A DNA stretch of 64,000 nt. Origin: Epichloe hybrida. Its lineage: Eukaryota; Ascomycota; Sordariomycetes; Hypocreales; Clavicipitaceae. A program made the position numbers and the translations under genes. The stretch covers positions 2,914,001 to 2,978,000 of the forward strand of contig JAFEKR010000006.1 in assembly GCA_019022495.1 (NCBI GenBank). Reading direction: 5' to 3'. Within the stretch, counting starts at the first letter, position 1; every line of letters starts with the position of its first letter. Shown here one piece after another: positions 21,750-33,225 of the stretch. The notes beneath the pieces are model-generated. The model did not search any database. It was not told the DNA's origin and saw nothing but the letters and a program-made list of their open reading frames with translations.

Positions 21750-24000
21750 TAAACATTCTATTTAGCAAGTCCTATAGAAAATAAATAAAAGATAAGTCTA
21801 AAAGTAACTATTATACTATATTTTCCTATGGTTAATTTAAAGTTTAGATTTTTAAAGTAAGATCTATTATTATAGTAAATTCCTCTTAGCTAGCTAAAAA
21901 TAAAGCTCTAGTTTCTATCCTATATCTAGGTAACTAAATCTCTAGTAGCTTTATTATAGGATTAACCTAACATAAACCTTATTATATAGTTAATAGTAAT
22001 TAGCATATATAAGTCTCTATTTTAAGCCTTAGGAGTAATAGGTCTAAGGTAATTTATTATAACTAATACCTATGGTTCTAATATTATAATAGTTTTTAAA
22101 GCTAATCTTAGTAACCTAGTTCTAGTTTACTAGTAAATAAGACAAGATTAATAGTAAGACTTAATATCTTTTGCTTTATCTAGCTAGAAATACACCCTAT
22201 AAAGCTTTTATATTATAATAGTTAGGCTAAAGTACCTTACTATATTATAAGCTTATTAAAGTTTTAGTAAGACCTCTTTAGAGATTATATATTTAGCTAA
22301 AGATTTATTAAGTTTTAAATAATAAAGTTTTTAGTCTATAATTTAATATTTTAATACTTAATACTAAACTAGTTTTTATTATTTAGTTAGGATTATATAA
22401 GGACTATAAATAATTAAAGTAAGAATCTCCCTATACTATTTAAAGTCTAACTATTCCTAAAGCTTAGTTCTAACTATCTCTAAAGTTTTATTATCTAATC
22501 TTTCTCCTTCTAGTATAATTATTATATTTATTAAAATTATTACTAGTTATTCTCCTATAGCTAGGGATATATTAACTTCTATTTTTCTCTTTACTTTATA
22601 TAGATTAAATCTAAGTTTCTCTAGTAGTTATAATATCCTATTTGTAATCTTTATAATTTTTATTATATTAGGACAGTGTATATATTCTATATTTAACTCT
22701 TATAGAATGTTTACCTATTAAGTAACCTTCCTATAAACCTTAGAGAGGTTTACTATTAAATTAATAATCCCTTTATAGTCTATATATACCTTTAGTAAAT
22801 AAGGTAAACTATTAACTAGCTATTATATCTCTTTTAATCTAATAATAATAGCTAATATTTCTTTTTCTAGTATTATATAGCGTTTTTCCGCGTCCCCTAA
22901 TCTATATAATATCTATATAATAATTTAAACCTTTATAAAATTTAAGTCTATAGTGCTTATACTAGGTTTTATATCTTCTAGCTAGAATAAAACTCCTCTA
23001 GTTCCTATATCTAAAGTATCTATTACTAAATAAAACTATATCCCTAGCTAGGCCCTAAAAGTAATATTTACCTAAATACTATAGTAAATCTAAAGTAAAG
23101 CGTTTTAAGCTTCTAGTGTTTATTTAGGTTTTTCCTTTAGAACTTTTACTCTCTAGACTAATAGCTTCCTAGATTTTATAACTTTCTAAACCTCTTAGAA
23201 AAAGACTTTCTTAATAATTAACACTAGATCTAATTTACTAGGGATAAACTTCCTTAAGAAGGGCATTAGGTAAATTAGAACTAAGATTTTATTCTAGGTT
23301 TTTAGAGGCTACTATTAGAAGTATCTTACTAGGTTAGTAAATCTTTTATAATATTTCCTTACTAGTCTAATCTTTCTATCTTTAATAGAAAATCCTATAT
23401 AGTTTACCTTTAATATAAAGAGAGTTATCTTATGTTTACTTAGTCTAATTAGTGCCTAGGTAATTCTTAGGAAGTAATATGTCTATAAGAAGTTAAAGTA
23501 ATTTTCCTATGTTTTAGAACCTAAGTAGTAATTATTTATATAAATAAAAAACAAGGTCTTAATATCTTCTATATATTCTAATATTAATTTGCTTTTAGAT
23601 CTATCTTTAAAGAATAAATGCCTAAAGGTAGTGTCTCTAAATCTAGCGTATGTTCCTAGTAACCTAGTTAATCCTTATGCTATATTATTATAGTAATACA
23701 TTCTATTAGGGCTTAAGAAGGCTATCTTATGTTTATTAGGTAAATAAATTCTAATTACCTAGAATCTATTTAAAGTATTTACTTATAAGATTATTATTAA
23801 CCTTCTATAATAAATTAAATCTAAATTAGCTTCTATATTATAATAAGGATAAGCTAATTTAACTGTCTTACTGTTTACATTATAGTAATTATAAACCACT
23901 TAAAAATCCTTTCTAGGCTTTAGGGCAAATATTATTAGGGCTACCTATTTTAAATCTCCCTAGTAAATAATACCTACTTTCTCTATAGCTAGAAACACCT
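21750..24000 (-). pseudogene. Fossil pol: reverse transcriptase, RNase H, integrase
   Basis: Translation of the minus strand through stops gives RT motifs NSKTVKLAYP (23875-23846) and a catalytic box YINN at 23542-23531, a YIDD box after two G-to-A changes. RNase H motif VYIDYKGI at 22789-22766 keeps its Asp. Integrase motif IYYNNRSYF at 21880-21854 is a decayed YDNG-type block, and a first-Asp block (IINYLRPI-like) lies near 22.05 kb. TAA/TAG stops are dense in every frame. The order RT, RH, IN assigns the element to Ty3/Gypsy. Boundaries are approximate. Confidence 0.85.
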
Positions 24001-24264
24001 TCTTTAAAAACTTATAATATATTCCTAAGTACTAATATTACTTCCTTTTCCTAGGCTAAGTATTTAGAATTAAGGGAATATAGTATTATAAAAGGTTAGT
24101 TATATAAATATCTTTAAGCTTCTTAATAAAGCAATCTCTAAATATATAATATAGCCTTATAATTATTATCTATTATTTTATAGTCCTTATATAGTTCCTA
24201 AGTGTAATATTAGACTAATTAAACTAAGAAACTATAGTTTTAAATACTAAGTTTGCTAATAGTT

Positions 24265-24930
24265 AATTTATATATAAATTCTAGAATCTTAAGGGGTACC
24301 CCTTAATTTCCTAATTTCCTATATAAATATCTAATTTACCTAGTCTTACACTATCTTATATAGCTTTCTCCCTATTTATATTATAAACTAGCGCCTAACT
24401 TATAATATTTAAGTATATTACTAAGTCTATACTATAGTTCTTACTATCTTTAGTTTTACTAGTTAATTCCCTAATCTAGTTATTTATATAGTAATTCCTA
24501 ATTTTTAAGGGGGAGGCCTTAATTTTCTCTTTTCCTATATAAATTAGGCATAAGGGATATACTAGAGTATATATAGCGTAATACTATCCTTTTCTTATAA
24601 CTAATCCCTCTTACTTATATTACTAACTACATAAATACTAGTTCCTATCCCTAGTTTCTTTTACTAAACTTCTAATTATTATATTTATATAGTAATTTTT
24701 ATTCTCTAAGGGGTAAACCTTAATTTTTAGGTTTCCTATATAAATTAAGTTACTATTATATCCTAGTGTGTTTACCTCTAGATCTTAAACCTTTAAAATA
24801 CCTAAGTCTAATGTATTATATAACCTATATCTAATTTCTCTAGGTAAGACTTAATTTTTATTATTTATATAGTAATTCTCACTTAGTAAGGGGGTACCCT
24901 TAATTTTTAATTTTCCTATATAAATTAAGA
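24265..24930 (-). repeat. Four codon-phased diverged repeats inside the element
   Basis: Four copies of a block of about 65 bp (starting near 24265, 24481, 24683 and 24863) share a TATTTATATAG-like left arm, a centre related to AAGGGGTACCCCTTAA and a right arm CCTATATAAAT. The right arms start at 24318, 24534, 24735 and 24915, so spacings are 216, 201 and 180 bp, all multiples of three. The minus-strand translation repeats a motif like LIYIGK.KIK..PL...NYYIN. They lie upstream of RT in the element's coding direction. Left and right arms are inverse complements, so each copy could also form a hairpin. Confidence 0.75.
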
Positions 24931-27149
24931 CCTTACTATGTCTAGTGGCGTTTACCTTATGTTTTTCCTATAGCATAGTACTACGCGTATCCCTTAGGAT
25001 ATTAAATAAGTTAAGATTATCTCCCTTATCTTAATCCTATTCTCTATCTATATTAATCTTTATATATTTTTTATTTCTTCCCTTATTAGTTTCCTCCTTA
25101 TTTAAGTCTTCTAAATTATCTCTTATTAAGTCTTCCTAGGATAATCCTAATTCCTTACTATACTATGCTTCTCCTATATCTTATTTAGAGTAGTTATAGC
25201 CTATGTTTAAGGATAATTCCCTTTTCTATAATGCTTTATAATATTTAATCTAACTCTAAGTAATTATCTAATAGGCTAATATAGGTTTTAGTTAAGGGAC
25301 GCTAGTATAATAAGAGGTAAATAATTTAATTTCTATCTTAGAGCTTAACTTAATAGCTATTTTATCTATAATAATATTTTACAGTGGTTTCTAGATAACT
25401 ATAGTAGTAGACTTTAATTCTAGTTTACTAATAAGAACTTATTTACTAGTTATTTTCGCTATATTATTTAATTCTAAACTATATAAACTATATAACTCTA
25501 TTTCTCTTTTACTTATAGTAATATTATTCTTCCTATTAATATCCCCCTTAGTCTTCCTATCTTCCTAATATACTCTTTATTTATACTTTATTCTCTAAGT
25601 ATTCTCTACTAGTATTCCCTTAAAGCTTATTATTTTAATCTTATTTACTAGCTATAGTAAATTAAGAAAACGCAAATAATTACTAACTTTATTATTTATA
25701 ATACTTAGTTTTTTAACTCCTAGTTCTTAGCTTCTTCTATAATCTAGCTATTTAATCCCCTTAGGAGCTATTTAACTTTCTCTAGAATTTCCTAGTTATC
25801 TTCTATAAACTCTATAATCTCCTCTAGATTTATTCTCTATAGTAGCTAAGCTTTTATATTAGATCTTTAGAATAAGTCTAGGCATAAATATATTAGTAAA
25901 GTTTAAGTTTCCCCTTTTATCCTAGTAATTATAATCTTTTCCTATCTATAATATTTAATAGTATTTACTCTTTATAGCTAAACTTTTCCTAATAATATAT
26001 TCTATTCCTAAGCTAGTATTATATAATATTTTAATAATACTAGGATTTCGCTTACTATAATCTAGAGGTAAGTATAGTAAGAAATCTATTAATTTCTATT
26101 ATTTACTATTTAAATAGATTATTTTTCTTAAAGTTAAATAGTTAGAAGTCTATGTCTTTTTAAGTAGCTCTTACTTACTAATTTCACACTTAAGCCACTA
26201 TTAAGTAAGGCTAAGTTACACTAGATGCCTTTAACGTAAGCTATAATATATCCTAATATTATTAGAACCTTACTATTTAGCTAAGTGATATTATTCTATG
26301 CTATTATAGTATTTATTAAACCTAAAGACTTATAAACTAGTATATTAGGGTATACTACTTCTTTATATAGTTTTATAAGATTAGAAACTATTAACTTTAC
26401 CCTATTGCTTTTTATTTTTTAATAATATTATATTAAATAACTTAGTTACTATTAAATAATTAGGGCTATCTAAAGAAGTTATAAAATACTAATAGACACT
26501 ATAGTTTTACTTAACTATTTTCCTAGGTTAAATAGTAAGACTTTATATTCTTTAGTAGCTTAGATATTCTCTAGAGCTAATCTTTAATAGGGTTAGGGGT
26601 TTAAAGTAATATTACCTATTATTACTTCTCTTAAAGTAAGACTAGTAGTAAGTTTATAAGGGTTTACTATAGTTTTCTCTAGATATAGTTATAGCGTAGG
26701 AAGTATTTATTAGAATTCCTTAGCACTTATCTCCTAGAGTAATTAACATATACTTAGACTTAGATTATTCCCCTCTTATATAGTCTTATTTAATTCTAGA
26801 ATTTCTTTAATTTATTACTATAATAGTTTATTTAATATATTCTTAGGTTTAGTCCTTAATTTAATAATTCTCTTAGCTAGTCCTCTAGTAAATACTAGCT
26901 TATTTACCTTCTCCTTTCCCTTTAGTAATATTATAGTGTTAACTTATCTTACTTTATTTTTCTCCTAGATATAGCTTAAGGAATAGTAGTTTAGAAGTAA
27001 TACTATAAATAATTAGAGTTCTAAATTAAGAATATATCCTTTAGGTAAGATTAGTTAGTCTATTTCTATAGCGCTAATAAAATTAGTTTAGTTTAAGTTA
27101 TCTAATTCTCTTTAGTAATCTCTCTTTATTTATAGCCCTTTATAAGCCT

Positions 27150-28600
27150 ACTAGTCTTAGTGTCTATTAAAGTCTTTAGATAAGTATTTATCTTTCCTAG
27201 TGTAGTTATAACCTATATATCCCTATTTACTACATAAGAAATACTAGAAGAAGTCTAAGTCTCTCTAGGGTTTATCTTAAGGATATATACTAATATTATT
27301 TCCTAAAGGTTTTCCTAGAGATTAAGGTCTATTATTTAAATTATATTTTAATTAATTATATTAACTAGCTGTTTATTAAACATTCTTAATAGCTTAAGCC
27401 TAGAATACTTCTAGTTATCTTACTAGCTTTGCTATTTAGTTAGTAGCTTATTTCTCTTTTCTCTATTATTTTTCTATTTATTTCTAAAGAGGTCCTATCC
27501 TAGCTATTAAGACTTTATCTTTAAATAGTTATAATATCTTTTTAGAAGCAAATAAGTAATAGTTATATAGGATAATTTTTAGGTTAAATATTATTAAGTC
27601 CTTTAAGGCTATGCTATTTATTTACTTACTTAATATAAATAAATAGTCTAATACTCTCTCTTATAATTAAGTATTTACTTCTTTATTTACTAGATAGGTA
27701 ATAAAGTTAGTAAAGAGAACTTATTATATATTAGATTTTAATTTTAAAGCTAAACGCTTAGCTTATTAAATATAAGTATTTAGTGTCTTACTAGGTTCTT
27801 ATGTAAAACTATATACCTCTTACTAAGTAAAGATCTTAATAAATAGATTAAGGTTTTTAAACTTAGCTAGGAATTTTAAGGCTATTTATTCCTAAGTCCT
27901 ATCTTTATATTCTAAGTCCTTATACTAGAGAGCTACTTTCCCTTATAAGCCCTAGATAAATATTAAATATATAAAGGTGTTAATATATTCTTTTAGAGCT
28001 TAAGCTATTATAGCTATTATTTTACAATGTTTTAGATATTCCTTAGCTAGCCTATCTTTTAGTAAGCTAGAGAAAGTGATTCCCTTGCCTATAGTTAGGT
28101 TTATAGGGAAGAAAGAACTACTTATATTAATTATCTATCTAGTTTCTTTAATTTTAATAAGTTCTTTAAATTAGAGTAATAAAGAAGGGAAGAGTAATAA
28201 GATTTTATTTACTAAATAAGGCGGTTTTAGAGGGCAAATAGGGCTAATAGGGCTAGGAATAAACTCTAAGGATCTTCTATTATCTTATTCTAAGTCTAAA
28301 CTTAAGTCTAATTCTTTATAAGTCCTAGTGTTTAGTTTTGCTAAAGCCTAATCTTATATAAAGTAATTAAGATAGGAAATAGGAGTTTAATAGTTTCCTA
28401 GGATAGATTAGTGTTAATAGGGTATAATTCTATTAATAATATATCTAATCCTTTAACTAAGGTTAGATAGTAAAGTTAGGGTTTTTTATTAAAAGAGCTT
28501 ATAAACTTTATTATAATAAAGTTTTTAAGAAGGTAAGAAAGTGAAACTTTATTATAATAAAGTTTTTAAGAAAATAGAAAATATTTAAGGCTAAACTTAA
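27150..28600 (-). pseudogene. Fossil gag region with decayed CCHC zinc knuckle
   Basis: The minus strand at 27243-27202 reads Y-F-L-C-S-K-stop-G-Y-I-G-Y-N-Y. The spacing is that of a CX2CX4HX4C knuckle in which two Cys and the His became Tyr and a Gln became a stop, each a single RIP-type transition. This is the nucleocapsid end of Gag. Its position, upstream of RT in the element, is as expected. The N-terminal limit is a guess. Confidence 0.65.
28503..28572. repeat. 29-bp direct repeat with perfect 20-bp palindrome
   Basis: AAACTTTATTATAATAAAGT followed by TTTTAAGAA occurs at 28503-28531 and 28544-28572 (41-bp offset). Each copy contains a 20-bp perfect palindrome at 28504-28523 and 28545-28564. 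Both copies are identical although the element around them is heavily mutated. Confidence 0.85.
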
Positions 28601-30132
28601 ATTATTATATATAATTTATTACTTAGTATTTACCTAGCCTAAGAAAAGAAAGAAAAAGAAAAGCTATTCTAGTCCCCCCTAAAATAAAACCTTTTTACTC
28701 TTACTCTCTTTAACTCCTTCTTACTAAGTCTAAACCTTCCTAATCTAAGTAATCTCCTATTATAAATATAGTATATAATACTTTACTTATACTATACTAT
28801 CTAATTAAAAGATTAAATAAGTAACTAAGTAAGGTTAAAAGTAAGTTAAAAGTAAGGGTATAGTTTATACGCTATACCTCTAATTATAGTAATATAATTC
28901 TCCCTATAAACTAATGTTTTTAAGGTTAAGAGCTACTATAGCTAGTTTCTTAAAGTGTAAAGTTTAGTCTTTAGTTTACACTATATTTAGCGTGTTTACT
29001 AGAGTATTTATAGTTATAATACTATATAAATATTATAGCTTCTTAGTGTAATTACTTTAGTAAGTAAACACTCCTAGTAGGTTTTATAGTATATCCTATA
29101 AGTGGTTTTCCTAGTTTATAGTACTTCCTATATGCTTCTTAAAGTTATAAGTTTAAGGTCTATATTATATTATATCTATTATAATATATACTAGTTTTCT
29201 ATTAACTAAAGGTGAAATTCCTATGTTACTAAGTATGTAAATACGCGTTCCTATGCCTAAGTTCTATGGTTTAGGTTAAATTCTAAGGTTAGAAAATTCT
29301 CTAAGGTTATAACCACTATTCACTATTATCTATCTTCTATTTGCCCACTATATTATAGTGCTTATTTTGCTAAGTGTGTAAATATTATTTCCTAGGGTTA
29401 GATTCCTAGGCTTAAGTAAAGTTTATAGTATTCCTTAATTCCCTAAGTTTAAATGCCCTATTTACTAGTGTTTAGTCTATATTTAACCTACTAGTTTATA
29501 ACTACCTAAATTAAATAAGGTTATAATTATTTACTATCTAGGCTACTAGTATTATACTATACTAGCGCTATAGTGTTTTATTAATTATTCTTTATGCTTA
29601 TTCTTCTAGGGTTATTCTTTATTTAGGTATTTAGCCTATTTATTTTCTATAATAGGACTTTCCTATTCTTTATTATAATATTCTCTCTCCTAATAATTAG
29701 TCCTTATTACCTATCCTATGCTAAGTAACTATTAGCTATTTTATTATAGGTATTCTAAGAACTTTCCCTAGTAGTTATTTATAAGTTTTATATAGCCCTA
29801 TAGTTTTATATCTATTCTATTAAGTCCTATAGTCCTTAATATTCTTATATTATCTAATAGTAGTGTTTTCTAACCTTAGCTAGATAATCTCCTTAAATAT
29901 AGTAATAACTATAGCTATATTCTATTATTCTTCTATATTATTTCTAGCTATAGTTATACTCTAATAAAGTTTATAACTTCTCTTACCTTTAGTCTAGTTT
30001 ATAGTTCTTTAATTATTTAACCTAATAATCTCTTAGAAGTTATTTATTATATATTCTTAGGTATTAGATATTTAAGTCTAGTAATAATTTAAGCTAACTA
30101 AAGGGTAATATAAAGTCCTAGTCTTATTACTA

Positions 30133-30248
30133 TAAAGTAGTACTAAAATTAATAGGGATAATAATAGTTATATTCCTTTAGTCTATAGTCTAGCTAAGCC
30201 CTATATAATTATGTTTAACTATTACGTAAGCCATTATCCACCTTAACA
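30133..30248 (-). repeat. 5' LTR of the Gypsy element (right copy)
   Basis: 116 bp. On the minus strand it begins TGTTAAGGTGG and keeps the canonical outer TG. It is transcriptionally the upstream LTR. It ends 101 bp before the first possible GPI10 start. Confidence 0.9.
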
Positions 30249-30349
30249 GCGGGCACGTCCAATCCTGGCACCTGCCCGAAGCGGCGAAGCCAGCCCTTTT
30301 CCCAAAACCCGCCCTCACTGCCGTCACATGGCCATCTGAGTGAAGCATC

Positions 30350-32430
30350 ATGGCAACATGGCAACATGGCAACATGGCAACCCCCACATCCGATATTCTT
30401 CGCAACCAGCGCAATCGACCGATCTTTCTCCAGAATCTCCTCATCATTCGCCTCGTCAACGCCTGGTGGATCAACACCTTCTTCCAGCCTGATGAGTATT
30501 TCCAGTCCCTCGAGCCCGCGTGGCAGCTTGCCTTTGGCTCCAACAGCGGCGCCTGGCTTACTTGGGTATGTATACCTCAAGATACCTTGTACACGATCCG
30601 TATCAACTTGGGGGAAAAAAAAAAAGAAAAAGAAAAGAAAAAGAAAAAAAGAACCCCCCCCCCCAATAAAAGCTAACAACGACCAACAGGAATGGCATCA
30701 TCAACTGAGGTCCTCGCTTCACCCAGTCCTCTTCTCGGCAGGCTACCTCATCGCAGACTGGACGTCAAAGCTGCTGCCAACCGGCAACACACTACGGGCT
30801 GCCATCGTCGTCGGGTCGCCCAAAGTACTGCAAGCTCTATGTGCTGGTCTCTGCGACTGGTTCACATGGCAGCTTGCGGTCAAGATCTTTGGGCCAAATA
30901 GCAACACGTCCTTTTTCGCCGTACGTCCACTGCACATCCCGACCATCTGTCAGTGCCAGATACCAACAAGCAAATCCCTCCCCCTCCCTGCAGCTATTTC
31001 TTCAACTCTTCAACCCATGGCAGTGGTACTGCTCCACGCGTACCTTTTCAAACTCCTTGGAAACAACTCTCACTGTCATGGCACTGTACTACTGGCCCTG
31101 GAGCATCTTCAGCGCCGCAACGCCGACCAAGGAGAATCCGAAGCCGGTCAATGTTTTGGGGAACATGGGCAGTCTTCGTCGCTCTCTCTGTCTGGCCGCC
31201 TTGGCAATCATTCTCCGACCCACCAACGTCCTCATCTGGGCCACCATAGCTGGCATGGCTTTGACCAGAGTCTCATTGAAAGGCCCCTCGCCCATGACAT
31301 GGTCCATGGTATTCGTTCTCACTCGGGAAGCCATCCTGTGTGGCTCCCTGGTTCTCGGCATATCAGCTGTATCAGATTACTTCTTCTTTGGCTTCTGGAC
31401 ATTCCCGCCCTACAACTGGCTTAACTTCAACTTGTCCAAATCCCTAGCTGTCTTTTACGGCCGAAACCCATGGCATTACTACCTGTCTCAGGGGTTGCCT
31501 CTCCTCTGCACCACCAGCTTCCCGTTTGCCCTATGGGGGCTCTGCAGGCCCGGCGCCGCCACATCGTCCATCAACGAGAAAAACGTGCTACGAGTTCTCT
31601 CCTCCGCCGTATTCACCACCATCGCCGCCCTGTCCTCCATCTCCCATAAAGAAGTCCGCTTCATCTATCCTCTCCTTCCTATTCTCAGCATCCTCGCCGC
31701 CCCATCCGCGGCGTCCTTCTTCACCTCCCTCCCTGCGAAACATTCCAAGGCCACCAGCTCTCGCCATCGAATCCGCAACAAGCCATGGCTCCTCGCAGCG
31801 CTGACCATCAACTTCATCCTGGCCGGCTACCTTTCCTTCCTTCATCAGCCGGCTCCTCTGAACGTCCTCTCCTACCTGCGTAGAGAGTACGAGCGCATCC
31901 ATCCCGCATCCGCCCTGCTAGCACACACCACCCATCAGGCACCACCAACGAAACAAGACGAGCTATTCGCCTTGTTTCTCATGCCATGCCACTCTACGCC
32001 CTGGCGATCTCATCTCTATCATGCTGGCCTGGATGCCTACGCGCTGACCTGTGAGCCCCCGCTGCATACACAGCCCAACACCCCTGAGCGGGAGAATTAC
32101 CGAGACGAAGCAGATCGGTTCTATGACAACCCCAAAGAGTTCCTGAAGACTGAGCTGTTTGTGCCGGAGCGTGGGATGCGCATCCCCCGATATATAGTTG
32201 GTTTCGAAGGCATCGAGCCCTGGTTACTTGAATTCCTGGACAGCAAAGAGGGCAAGGCGCTTGGCATAAGATTGCGTCGTGTATGGGGGGGATTCAACGG
32301 CTTCTTCAACGAAGACTGGCGAAGATCAGGCCGAATGCTCGTTTGGGATACGGGTGTTTATGACAATGCGCCGCCTCCGGAGAAGAAGAAGAAGAAGAAG
32401 AAGAAGAAGAAGAAGAAGAAGACGCAATAG
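30350..32430 (+). CDS. GPI10: GPI mannosyltransferase 3 (Gpi10/PIG-B)
   Basis: Three exons (30350-30565, 30690-30920, 30994-32430) give 627 aa, or 619 aa if the ATG at 30374 is used. Both introns are phase 0. Motifs are those of the GT22 family: FQPDEYFQSLEPAW near the N-terminus, FNPWQWYCSTRTFSNSLE and HKEVRFIYPLLP, with many hydrophobic segments. The enzyme adds the third mannose of the GPI anchor in the ER lumen from dolichol-phosphate-mannose. The C-terminus is 13 or so lysines coded by an AAG repeat and ends KKTQ, a KKXX ER-retrieval motif. Four tandem ATGGCAAC octamers lie at the start. The first intron is dominated by A-rich and C-rich runs. The right LTR is immediately upstream. Confidence 0.88.
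32380..32425. repeat. (AAG)n microsatellite coding poly-lysine
   Basis: An uninterrupted GAAGAAGAAG-type run inside the last codons of GPI10. Confidence 0.95.
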
Positions 32431-33225
32431 AGGATAGGAAACAAGGGCGGCATCGAACATCAGGTCACGCGAGTGCACAGATGTTCAGTGTCGAGATGTT
32501 GTGAAATGTAATTGTATAGATTGGTTGATTATGTATGACTTGTCGAAGAATATATCCACCATGGGGATGGGGCTACTACATGTCATGGGTTAGAAAAGGC
32601 AGCTTACTCACTTTCCCGAACTACAACACCTTCCATTTTCCCGCCGCGCATGGAAATTAGTAGCGGATGCTGCAAAATGTTGAACAATAAATGAGAAACT
32701 AGGGCCCTGGGGGGGGATTGGGGTTGGCGGAGGGGAGGAATCTGACAAGGTGATAAATAAAGATTAAATAAAAACAAATAACAATCAAAGCAGCAGCAAC
32801 CTCCATCCGACTCTTTTGGAACCCCTCTCCCTTTCTTTATAGGCCTTGCATGAAGCATACGCGTCATCACAAACCTTCTTTTCGTGCACCACCGCTCTCG
32901 TTCGTTTCTTTTCAGAAATGCCGGGCTCGCATAGACTGAGCAAAAAGAAAAAAAAAAAGAGAAAAAAAATACACCATGTCGGTGCCGCCATGAGTGTAGG
33001 TACTCGCGTGATGCGGACAGGCGCAATGTCCAAGCACAAATAACGATCGGACGACAAGCAACAAGGGGAAGCACAAAGTCCATGGGAAAAAAAAAAAAAA
33101 AAACTGTTCGAAGAGCAACCGTCGCTCCGTGAGCAGCTGGTTTGGGTATTGCGATAGGCAAAATTTCAATATCCAAAGAAAACGCCCAAGTCATCATCAC
33201 ACCATGTATCCCGTCTTATTCTTGC
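32431..33225. other. Convergent intergenic interval
   Basis: This holds the 3' flanks of GPI10 and the RhoGAP gene. A-runs occur at 32946-32970 and 33088-33104. Open frames here are low-complexity shadows with poly-Phe on the minus strand. Confidence 0.5.

Larger units (their letters stand above)
20924..30248 (-). mobile_element. RIP-degraded Ty3/Gypsy LTR retrotransposon (9.3 kb)
   Basis: Two 116-bp LTRs bound an AT-rich body nearly devoid of CA and TG dinucleotides. The flanks carry GCGG on both sides (20920-20923 and 30249-30252), a 4-bp target duplication. On the minus strand the fossil order is zinc knuckle (27.2 kb), reverse transcriptase (about 24.0-23.3 kb), RNase H (about 23.0-22.7 kb) and integrase (about 22.15-21.75 kb), the Ty3/Gypsy order. 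All reading frames are broken by stops. The LTRs differ at nine sites, every one a CpA/TpG versus TpA change. This is the mark of repeat-induced point mutation, a premeiotic defence in ascomycetes. The element cannot be active. Confidence 0.92.

Noticed and set aside
24265..24930. Regularly spaced inverted motifs as a CRISPR-like array
   Set aside because: Copies are diverged, only four, spacings unequal, eukaryotic host, and they translate as a repeat within a retroelement.
32604..33200. 199-codon minus-strand frame downstream of the RhoGAP
   Set aside because: Poly-Phe stretches come from A-runs; no domain; it lies in the 3' flank.
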